Shown: positions 12,701 to 24,700 of the stretch, piece after piece
Layout: each line of letters begins with the position of its first letter
Numbering within the stretch: position 1 is the stretch's first letter
Assembly: GCA_011009095.1 (NCBI GenBank)
Contig: VTPC01003590.1
Span: forward strand, 150,061 to 214,060
Origin: Ignelater luminosus
Lineage: Eukaryota; Arthropoda; Insecta; Coleoptera; Elateridae
Direction of reading: 5' to 3'
Length of the DNA: 64,000 nucleotides
The notes under the pieces: generated by a model
Databases searched by the model: none
The model's input: only the letters and a program-made list of their open reading frames with translations
What the model was told of the DNA's origin: nothing
Position numbers and translations under genes: made by a program

Positions 12701-15700
12701 CCAGGGACGCGATTATTGTGATTTTATAATATACAGTAAAAATGACTTTTCCATAGAGAGAATTACAAAAGATAAACAAATGTGGCTAAGAAAATTACTG
12801 CCAAAGCTGAAAACTTTTTACATAAATTGTATGCTACTAGAGATAACTGATGATAAAATGAGGAATGAATGTACGGGAACCGGCAGAGAGGGTAGAAGCA
12901 CACAAGAAGAGATATCTATACTTGAATAACTTTTCACTTTTAGCTTCTATTCAGAAAGGATAGGATTAGCTTCCTAAGTACAACAAAAAAAAAGCTTATA
13001 AAGTTGCCGATGACACTTTTATGATCAGCAAAAGGAGTTGCTTAAGACCTAATAATGTTTTATTATATTCTATAATTTTATTTTGATTTTGTTCTGCATG
13101 TAAATTGTGGTCTACACATAAACCACAGCGACATTATGATTTGATGTAACTGATGTTCAAACAAAGCAAAATATTAACTAATTTCTAATTTTTCTCTCCG
13201 TCACCATAAAACTACCTAGTACTTTCATAAATACTGTCACAAGAATAATCTTAGTTGCTATGAATAAAAAACAAGCGCAGCAGGTTTATGTTATGTATCA
13301 TTTGATTGTTGATCTTTATGCTTCAAATATGTGTAGAAGTTTCAGTAAATAAAATGTTTTGAAAAATAAATTGGGGTGATAAAGAAAATAGGATTGCTGT
13401 AGTTGGACTTTATAAGTGCGGTATGGAAAGAGAGAAAAATCTTCTCGACGTTACAGCCGCTAGGTTTTAGCCATAGGTTCGTGTATCAAGCTGTACAGTT
13501 GTTTAAGGATACTGGAGTAGTAGAAGACCGCCCAAGACCTGGAAGGCCATGCAGTATTCAAACACCAAAAACAATAAAAGCGGAAAAGCCTGAATTCAAC
13601 GAAATCCTGTTCGAAAACAAAAAATTATGGCTCGCGAGATGAAAATATTTCATGTATCCATGTCTCGCATTTTGAAGCATGATTTGAGATTATGTGCATA
13701 TAAACGACACACCGGGCAACTGCTTACAGTGGAGTTAAAGAAGAAAAGAAAGGAAAAACGCAAGCAGCTATTAGCTCGATATGCGGATAACAAACACTGC
13801 AATATTTTTTTTACGGACAAGAAGATTTCCACAGTAGAAGAGTCATTCAATAAACAGAATGATAGAATACATGCTCATTCAACGAAAGAAGCATCAGAGC
13901 TTATTCCAAAGATTCAGCGTTGGGGGGGAGTTGCATATGAGGGAGTCACTTCTCTTCATTTTTGCGAAAAAGGCATGAAAACATCCGCTAAAATATATCA
14001 AGAGACCGTTTTAGAGGCAGTTGTGAATCCACTCAACCAAACTCTATTTCAAGACAAGTCTTGGTCCTTCCAACAAGATTCTGCACCTGCACATAAGGTC
14101 AAAAAGACTCAAAGGTGGCTTGAGGAAAATGTGTCAGATTTTATTTCCCTGGAGCATTGGTCCGCTGCGAGCCCCGACCTGAACCCGACTATAAATTGTG
14201 GAGGCTATGGCTTGCTCTATGAGACACCCAAACATTGAGTCCCTAAAGCAAGCTCTTACTCGGGCAGTGGCTACCTTTCTTGTACTGGTATTGCGTGCTG
14301 CAATAGATGATTGGCCCAATCTACTTGAAGTTTGTTTAAGGGCAAATGGCAATTATTTTGAATAGATGTTTTGTAGTTTTCTTTGTTAATAGTTAGTAAA
14401 TAAATGACAGAAGAATGATAGAAAAAGCATTTGTAGTTTTTATTTTATAGGAAAAAATGTTTATGACAGAAATTATGAAAGTACTAGGTATTGATTAGTT
14501 AAGGGTCCTCGGCAGTCAGGTGAAATTCTACGTATAGGCAACCATTTATACACAGATTTCTTGACACTAATTCTTGTTAACAAGTTCATTTAAGTGCACT
14601 GAAGCAGAAAAAAGATTGCATTTTATCGTCCTACCTGAAAAATTCTAACTTGTACCCTTGTACAAATATTTTTAAAATAAATAGCACTGTAATAAAAAAG
14701 GTAAACGTTCATTTTTTTTATGAAACAATAGTACTTATATTTTGATATATTTATTGCAACCATAAATATTCTGTTTGTAAAAATAATAACTTGTAATTTA
14801 ATAGTTAAATTTCATACAGAACTGTTGAGATATAAATGCAATTAAATTTTTCCTAAACAATTTTACTCCATGTCAGTCATTCTAATTTCGAAAATTAATC
14901 AGAATGTTCAGCAGGAACCAACAAGAAGGTCTGGAGTGAACTCCTGCCAGGAAAATAAAGGGAAAGAGTTTTGTGTTAGTAATAAAAGGGTGGTTAGTTA
15001 AGAGCGATAAAGACCATGTCACAAATTTGAAACCATCTCCAATGACCCTGCTAGCATGTCTCTTACACTCAACCCTCCGAATATAAATGCAGCATGCACC
15101 CCTAATTTTTGTTTCTCACATAGCACCATAACAGAGGGCTTGTTTACATGACCGCTTGTCTGTTATAAATCACACACATCCCTTGCAAGTCTTCTAGTGG
15201 TAACATTGGTTTTCATATTTGAAAACGTGTGGACAATCAATTGTGACAAGTTTTGTGCCAGGAAACTTGTTAATTATTAATTTTAGTTTGAATTCTTTTA
15301 TTATGTGCAAAAAAAAAGAAGCAAAAAAAGCTATACTTGTCTTCTAAAAGAAAATCTCGCACTTACAATATGTACTAAATTAACTAAAACAGATTTACTT
15401 TATGCTTTAGTTTCCTAGTTTCCTTTACTTCACAATTTAATGCAACGATTTCTCTTAATATAACCAGTAAGCAATAATATATTAGAAACGAAATTCATAT
15501 TCTCAGAATTTTTATTATTAAAATTATCTCATGTTTCATCCACGTGTACAGAAATTGTAACTATGAATTCTAAACTTCACCCCGAGAAAAAATCTTTTGT
15601 TTTATAAATTTAGAACTACCAATCTTAAAACATCTTAATTAAAAGCAAACAAAAATATAAAAATTTAAATTTATCAATAACGTTTTACTTAGATTTAATA

Positions 15701-18700
15701 ATGAGAAGAATTTAATGGCATTTTTACGCCCATCTTGTACAAAACCAGGATGTATGCAGTACCTTTTATATTTTCTTTCTTTTTTAATTAAGATGTTTTA
15801 GGATTAGTAGGTACAGTAAAACTCTCTTTATAGACACCCTTTAATAGGGAATTTATAGTCCCGTCCTTGTTTATAAATTGTAAATAAATTATAAAATATA
15901 AAAAACTTCCACTAAAAAGAGATTAATTTTAATCCTCTACGGTGCGAGTTATTTTTTTCTTAACAAATCCTTTTGTTGAATGCCTTCGCTCTTTAAAGTA
16001 AAAACTGGGAATTCTATAATTTTGCTTGTTCAGGTACATAACTACGTTTATATCTTGCATTTAAGATTTCTCTGAGCTAACGGAACGTGGTGCAAACTGC
16101 AAACGTTCTTACAACGTGAATTATGATGCTTCTTCGGGTGTAGTATATTTATATCTTGGTATGTATAGCAAGCAATCTTCATTCTAAGACAAATAATAGA
16201 AAAAGCAGCAAAATTGGGAAATTCGTCTATGCTTTAGGGACTTGATCAAAGCATTTGACAGAATAAAAAGAGAATACATGTGGAAAGTCCTGAAAGAGAG
16301 AGGAATTAACGAAGATCTGAAAGAGTTCATAAAAAGCTTATATTCCAAGACAATTAACTACGTTAGAGTGAGGAACGAAAAATCAGACACGTTTGAATGT
16401 AGTAGCGGTTTCAAACAAGGATGTGTGATTAGTCCATTGTTGTTTAATATCATGTTGGACGAAGCAGTTAAGAAATGCAGGCAACAATGGAAACCATATA
16501 AAATAGAATACTAGAAAATGGAAGTAACTCGAATCTAGAACTAAGCTATGCAGATGACATGGTAGTGTTTGGGAGCACAGAAGAGAACCTACAAGAAAAC
16601 GTCAATATACTAAACAGACCTCTAAAAAGTTTAAACATGGAATGTAACACGGAAAAAACAAAAGCAATGATAGTAGTGGGGCAAAAATGTGAAACAATAT
16701 AAAGATAGGAGGGAAACATGTAGAACAAAGTAATACGGTTAAGTATCTGGGAGGAATCACAACCAGTGTAGAGGCTGTAGAAGATGAAATTCACGGAAGA
16801 CTATTAAAAACGGGAGGACTATACAACGCAATCAAAATCTCGTTTTTAAGTAAAAGAGAAATCCCACAAGAAGTAAAAGCCGAGGTGATCAAAAAGGTAG
16901 TAAAACCAATCCTTACACATACCTGTGAATCGTGGACAACAAATGAGACAAAGAAGTAAAATTTCAGAGCCATAAACTTTTTCAAAAACCCATCCAAAAA
17001 AAAGGCCGCTTTTGATTATAATTCGAAACCGCTGCAAAACATCGCGTTTTGTAAGATTCACCCAATAAAAAATTTATTCTCTTTCCACCTACAAATTTGT
17101 TTACTAAACTGTTAAAAGATTCCGCTTGATTTGTGTCAACATCATGCAGCAAACTAGAAGCAAAATTCGCTACTCTACTTGTATATTTTTCAAAGCCAGA
17201 ATATAAAGGACTTTTGTGAAATAATTCAAATAAATTGATTTCTCCAGTCTTTGGTCTTTTACAAAAATATTTGTAGGAATTGTTGACATCTTTGCAAAAC
17301 ATAATATGCCATGGACCATTTAAAATATTTTCCTTCAGTTTAGAAATCTTTTCATGAAGTGGAACATTTTTGTTCTTCCAGAACTTCATAGCATCTACAA
17401 CTGCAGTTCCAAACTGTAAAATATTATTTTTTTTAAAAAAAGGCGAATTTTAATATCCAGTTTAGACATCTTTGATAATTCATGAATTTCTTAAAATGTG
17501 ATTTCGACATTTGATTTTTTCTACAAAAGATGTAAATAACCAATTTCTGCCCAACTATTCACTAAAGACCATATAACTTTAGTAACAAAAACTCCTCTAC
17601 CCATAATAGTATTACTTTACTGTTAATACTTTTGTAAGTTCTTACCTGTTAGGTACCTCTTTATCAAAAGAATTGCAGTCATCCTCTCTTTATTTTCATT
17701 TTAATGTTTCCTAAAAAATCTCATTTAGACAAATTGGTGAAATCCTTTTCAACTTTACATGGTATATTCAACAAAACAGGGTTGGCCTGATTTAAATCAG
17801 TGATTTTTTAAAAATAATCATTGATTTAAATACTTTTTATTTTTATACTTATTAATTTTTCTTTTTTAATTAGTATAAATATAATTCATGTTTTCTGCCT
17901 TTTAAATTAAAATCAATCTTGAACACTTCGACTACAATAAAATTTCTGCAAGAAATAGAAAATAAAATGCACTTTCAGAGCTCCAGTCTTTTATAGGCTT
18001 ACAGCCACTGCAAGTATGAACAGGATATAAGAGGAATACTGCTGTCTAGCCTTGCATTTTCCAACTTGCTGGTGTATGTATGTTTGAATGTTTTACAGTT
18101 GTGGTCTTATGAATGTGAAAAATTTAAGAGCACTTTATTAAATCGCAATAAAGTGCTATACAAATGGATCAATATAATTAAATGTTCACAATTCTAGCTG
18201 GTTTTTACTTTTGGGGGGTTTTATTTCAATCTAATTAAGAAAAAAAGAAAAAAATCATAAAAATCATGATTTTTAAAAAAATCATTGATTTTTGATTTTT
18301 TTTCAACCCTGCAACAAAACAATTTTATTTCTAAATGTCACCTCCCTGTTGATTAATATTGTACAGGTATGTGCTATGTTTCATTTATCTCTTATTAATG
18401 CACATTATATACAATCTTTCAAACATTCTTTGCATGTGTTGACGCGTAGTGGATCAGATGTGTGTTAAATCGCTCTGATTATTCAAATTTATTTCCCAAT
18501 TTGTTATTTCGAATAAAAGTGAAAATGGTTCTTATGTGTGAAAAATGCAGTGATTCACTGCCTGCAGATAATGACTTTGTAAACTGTTATGGATGTAACG
18601 CAAAGTTCCATTATATATGTGCATCTGTAAGAGAAACAAAATGGAAAGCTACCACAAATGATGTAAAGTTAAATTGGAGATGTATAACATGCAAAACAAA

Positions 18701-21700
18701 GACAGAAGAAGAAGTGATTTTTGAACGAGAAAAAATTGAAAATAAAGAAGCATTGCCAGAGCAAACTAAGATGCTTGAAAAGCTTATTAGAAAAATTATG
18801 AAAGAAGAAAACAGGGAGTTAAAAGTAAGCATGACTGAGTTGAAAAACACGGTTGAATTTTGTAGTAACAAATTTGATGATTTATTCAAACCAGTGCAGA
18901 TGCTTACAGAAGAAAATGCAAGGAAAAATAAGAAATGTCAAGAGCTAGAAGACAAGTGCAAGAAATTAGAGAAGCAGTTAAATGAAATTGAAATAAATCA
19001 AGAAGATGATAAGCAATATTCTGGGAACCATAATTTAATTATTGAAGGTATCCCTGATATGAAAAATGAAATTGTATCCAAAATTGTATTAGAAATATCA
19101 AAGAAAGTCGATTATCAGTTAATGGAATGTGACCTCGAGGCCGTACATCGTTTACCGGCAAATAAATATGGAAGTAAACCAATAATAGTTCAATTTGCCA
19201 GTAGAATTAAAAGGGATAATTTTCTGCAAAAATGTAAATCTCGTAAACCAAATACAAACGAGATCTTATGTATCTTATGTATGAAGCAAAGAAAAGAAAT
19301 ATTTATAAGTTTGTGTGGTTTAAAAACTCAAAGTTATATGTAAGAAAGTCTGAGAGTGATCCAGTAAAACGTATTAATAGATTCGAACAGCTGTAAAATA
19401 AATATTGAAATGAGTAAGTGTATTTTTAACTGAATGTATCTTAATTCGCTTAAAAATGGCTAATTTAGATTATTTTAAGGATATTCAAATGTACAATGAA
19501 TATAAGACATTAATAATCAAAGAAAATAAAAATTGTTTTGATATTTTCAAAAATGATGATGTTAAGATTTTCCAGTTAAATATACGAAGTATTTCAAAAA
19601 ATTTCGACAAGTTGCTTGTGACATTTCTTTTGATGTAATAATATTAACAGAGACATTTCATGTTTTAAATATACATTTGTTTAATTTTATGGGGTATAAA
19701 ACACACTATAATGAAGGAGCTATTAATAGAAATGATGGAGTTATAGCATTCGTCAAAGATGATTTGTGTGTGACAACTGAAGTTATAGCCATTCAAGAAT
19801 TCAAATTTATGGAAATAAGATTTGAAAAATTTAATTCAAACTTTTGTATAACTTCTCTATACAGATGTCATGACATTACCGTAAGTTTGTTTTTGGAAAT
19901 TTTAGAACAATATTTAACCACAGTACATTCAGCAAATAAAATATTAATAGGGGATATAAATATTGATATTCTACAATTTACTAACAAAACATTTGATTAT
20001 TTAAACTTAATAAGTAAATATGGATTTACTTCTCTTATAAATGAATAGGTACAGCAACAAAGCAAAAGTTGTATTGATCACATTTTATTAAAAATAACGA
20101 TTAGGAATTTAAAATATACAGCTGTTGTTTTAGAAACTGCTATTACTGACCACTATGTTACAATATTAGGACTTAACAATGCTAAAGGGTACTCCTTTTG
20201 TAACAACTTGCATCATAGGGAAACAAAATTTTATGATAAAAAATATTTCTACAATTTAGTCGAACAAATAGACTGAAACATGGTAATAAATGTGGTTAAT
20301 GTAAACACTGCGATGGAGACTTTTATTAATCTTATTTCAGAATGTAAAAGCAAAGCATACTCTTTTAAAACTATTAATTCAAAAAGTCGTAAACATAAAC
20401 CATGAGTCACTATAAGTGCAATTAATACTAGAGATAAACTAAAAAGACAGCTAAATAAAAACAAAAACACAGATCTCCTGTCTGGAACTTACTATAAAAA
20501 ATATCAAAATATATTATCAATGTTAATAAAAACAGCCAAGAATAATTATTATAAAAGTAAAATACAAGAAGCTCCAAAAGATACGAAACACCTTTGGACT
20601 GTCATTAAAGAAAGTTTTGGAAATACTAATCTAATTAAGGATAAGGAAGTAGGGTCTATACAAACAGAGAACGGCATAATTACTTCAAACTCAATAGAAA
20701 TTGTTGAAAGATTTAACGAGTATTTTTGTAAAGTAGGCGAAAGGTTAGCTCAAAAAATTAAAGACAGAAATCCAACTGAAGTTACTAATAAAGTAAAAGA
20801 ATGTAGCTGCTCTCTGTTTCTCTATCCTACAGATAAAGAAGAATTAATCACATTAATAAACGAAATGAAAGTAGGAAAAGCAGCGGCATGTTCTGATGTT
20901 AAACAAATTAAAGATTTGATTATTACTCCACTTGTGCATGTATGCAATCTCATCTTGAGTAGCGGTATGTTTCCAGATATTTTGAAAATGGCTACAGTAA
21001 TTCCTATTTTCAAAAAAGGTTCTAAAAAAGACATCAAAAATTACAGCCCTATATCGTTGCTTAACACGTTTTCGAAAATTATTGAAAGAGTTATTAAAAA
21101 ATGATTAATTACATTTTTTAGAGAGAAACCAAATTTTGTCTATAAATCAATACGGTTTTCGTGAAGGTATGTCCACACAAAATGCAATAACGAATTTAAC
21201 TACAGAAATCTACATAAGTTTAGATTTAGGTAACCCAAGTGCTGGAGTTTTTCTGGATTTGGCGAAAGCATTTGATACAGTGAGCCATGAAAAATTACTG
21301 CTAAAACTGGAATCCTGTGGAATTTGAGGAGTAGCACAAAATTTATTTAAGAGCTAATTAAGTAAAAGAACACAAAAAGTACGAATAAACGCGATACTGA
21401 GTAGTGCAAAAGAAATCACTTATGGTGTACCTCAAGGGAGAGTATTAGGTCCAATATTATTTATACTATATATCAATGACTTATTAAAAACTTCCGAAAG
21501 TTACAAAATTATATCATATGCTGATGATACAGTATTATATTTTACTGGAAGTACTTGGACAGAAGTATATAATAAAATAAGTATAGGAGTTCAAGCAGTA
21601 ATGAAATGGTTAGATTGGAATTTGCTTTCGTTAAATCTAGAGAAAACCCAAGTATTACCATTTGTTTCATATAAAAATAACTTACCTCCATTTCAGGCCA

Positions 21701-24700
21701 TTAAAATAAGAAATTCAAACTATGAAATTAAGGTAGTAAACAATGTACCATACCTAGGAATATGTCAAGTGGTTAGTAAACTTAGAAAGTTGTTTTATAT
21801 TTTTAAGCAAATAAAGTATTTTTTGGACGAAGCACAGTTAAAAGTAGTTTATTATGCACTGGTTCAGTCCTTACTGCAATATGGTATTGCAGGGTGGGGC
21901 GGAGCATTTAGGCATCACTTAAAACCTTTAATGACTATCCAAAATGCTCTATTAAAAATTATTTTTAGTAAACCTAACATATCCTACTGAATTATTGTAT
22001 AAGGAAATTAATATTTGTAATTTATGTCAACTATACATTTTGAATGCCTTGTGTATTTTTCATAAAGCCCAACAAAAAAAATTTTGTTAATCATTCGATT
22101 GCTACCAGAAGTTCTACAAACAAATATGTTTCAACAAAATATTTTGATTTTCTAGCTCCCAGATTTTACAACCTACTGCCTCGGCATTTTCTAAATATAA
22201 AAAACATAAAAACTTTTAAAAGAAAAACAAAGATGTATTTAATGCAAACCAATATTTATGTTTTCCTGGTATGGCTAGAATAACTTTGTTTGTCACAAAA
22301 ATATAAAATGTAAAAATAAGATTTTTTTTATATCTTTTTTTTGTTAATGATTCCACTACGGGTTAATTTCTTAGGTTAATGTAAGTTTAAGTAGGCTTAA
22401 ACAGCGATCAACGCACAAGCTTTGCTTAGGTGGATTACTGTTTCTATGTCAAACATTCAATATTTCTATTCTTTAATTTTAGTGAACTAATTAAAATGTA
22501 ACTGTGTTTGTTTTCTATTCTTCAATAAATAAATAAATAAATAAATAAATAATGTAGTAGCAGTTGCGGTAATTGTGGTCCATTTACTTTTATATTACTT
22601 ATTGAGTAAAACCAAAGTTTTTTCATTACTTTAATAATGTCGAGCAACAATTTGTACCTGCACATTTATTACAATTCTTCAAGAATTGTACGTTGGTAGT
22701 AAAAAGTCAGAGTGAATAGCCACACGACCACAAAGCCCCCCTACCGACACTTTGTAGTTGGTTTATTGGAGGCTATAAATCATTTTCGTCTTGAAGAATT
22801 TTACGGAGCAGAAGTATTGTTGGTTACATATTTACGTATCTTTTATTTGTTAATAAATAAAAAACAAAACATAGTTTTTAATGTTTTTTTAAAACAACAA
22901 ACAGTTTTTTTTGAGAAAGTGTATTGAGGGCGGTCTAGACATTTTAATTACGATTATTTTAAGGTATCGCCCGCTTTTCCAGCATGCAAGACAAAAAAGT
23001 TATCAGATTCCAAATATTAAAGTATTTATCATTGCATCCAGGTCACTGCCAAGAAACCTTAAACATATTGATATCACTCTAAAAGTGAAAGATACAGTTT
23101 GTATCTGCTTGCAAAATTTGTGGAAATTTCAGTCTGTAACATTCTCTCCGAAAGTAAATACAGCCCCCCTTAAGATATCAAAAACAAAAAAGTTTTTCTC
23201 AATTTTAGAAATTCTCAAGGATAATAAGAAAGTTATAGCCAGAAAATGAATTTCATTTTTTTAGGTTATTTTAAAAACAAACTTAGATTGAATTCCTTTT
23301 TAGATTATTATTGAGCACTGAAATACACAATTTTGCCCCAATTTAACTGACACTATATCTTTTATAGTTTCCAAGCTGTGAAAATATAAAATTGACACAC
23401 ACACACACATACATACAAACTAAAGTTACTTACCTCTTGTTGTTCTTTAGCCTTTGCTTTTGTTTTGGTACGTGTCATCCTAGGTGGAAGGTCACAGTTA
23501 GCTTCAACACGCAGCTTTTCAAATGCTTGTACTCGCTGTTTAACAGGGCTGCTTGCATATGGACTGAAGACTTGTTTCAGGTTAGTCTTTTTATTGTTTG
23601 GAGGACTAACCACAATATCTTCATCATCTGTCATCAAATCCTTAAGATCGTTCTGGTTTTCAGGAACCTTACTAATCACAATAGTTTCATTCATAAGTGC
23701 TACTTTATTTTTAGGTTTCTCCACAACAACAGTCTCATTTAAAGCTACATTGTTCACTATCGTATTTCCATTAGAAACTGGGTGTGTTTTGTTATTATTA
23801 TCTTTCTTCCTGGAATTTTCTTCCATATTTTCAGTTTGATTCTTATGAGCATTCTCTGTATTGGATATAGCATCTTCATAGACAGATGTGTTATTTTCAT
23901 TCTGTTTATCCTCGGTTGCTTTTTCAGTTCTAGTCCTTTTAGAATGTGATTTAGCTGTATTTCTAGTTTTTGAATGATCTTCATCAGACGAACTACGCAC
24001 TCGTTTTTGTTTATCCCCTGAATCAGCATCGCTCTCAGTTTCTTTATTTTTGGCTGCATTCCTAGTTTTAGTACGAGTGACACGTGCAGGTGCAATTTCA
24101 TTATCTTGCTCAGAATTGCTACTTTGATCTTTATTTTGTGTCTTTTTCGTTCTTGTTCTACCTCTAGTCCTTGGTTTATCAGATTCTTCCTCGGAGTCAA
24201 TCAAATTAATAGTGTGTATAGGTTCACAATGTATCTGCACATCAGAATCCCGAACTAGAGAAGCTGGTTTGCTAGATGCTTTAACTTCTGTTGTTTGTTT
24301 TTTATTTTCTTGATCAATTTGTTCGACCTTAATGCTGAGAGCTTGCAAGTCAGCATTTCTAGAATTAACAGTGTTTTGAGCACCTTTCTTTTTACGTGTT
24401 TGCCTAATAGGTGGTCTTAATGGAGGAGGCATCTCATTAACCTCTTGCTTAACTTTCAAATCTTCTATCTTTGTATTCTGCACATCAAGCTGATTCTTTT
24501 TAAAATCTTCCGAGAGTCTTTCTATTTTCACAATCATGTTAGGTATTATACCGCTAATATGTTCATTTGCGTTACTATTTACTGACACGTTTGCTTGTAC
24601 GTTGGATACCTGTGAAGTTTCAGTAAACACGTTCCGTTTTGGTCGAGTAGAACTACGAAGGGATTTACCACAATTTTCTCCAATATTTTCTTTTAATGAA

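Larger units (their letters stand above)
18462..22552 (+). mobile_element. CR1/Jockey-like LINE, nearly full length
   Basis: ORF1 (18525-19396) is followed by ORF2 (19456-22281) with endonuclease and reverse transcriptase and then by a 3-prime end of AATAAATAAATAAATAAAT at about 22526-22552. The whole unit is about 4.1 kb, close to the full length of such LINEs. ORF1 has one frameshift and ORF2 several stops and shifts, so it is dead but not heavily truncated. It lies antisense to INCENP in intron 3. Confidence 0.9.

Noticed and set aside
18611-18889. 92-codon minus-strand frame
   Set aside because: Exact antisense of the LINE ORF1 coiled coil.
23392-23839. Overlapping plus-strand frames of 116 and 124 codons
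   Set aside because: Antisense to INCENP exon 3, which has correct splice borders and phase.
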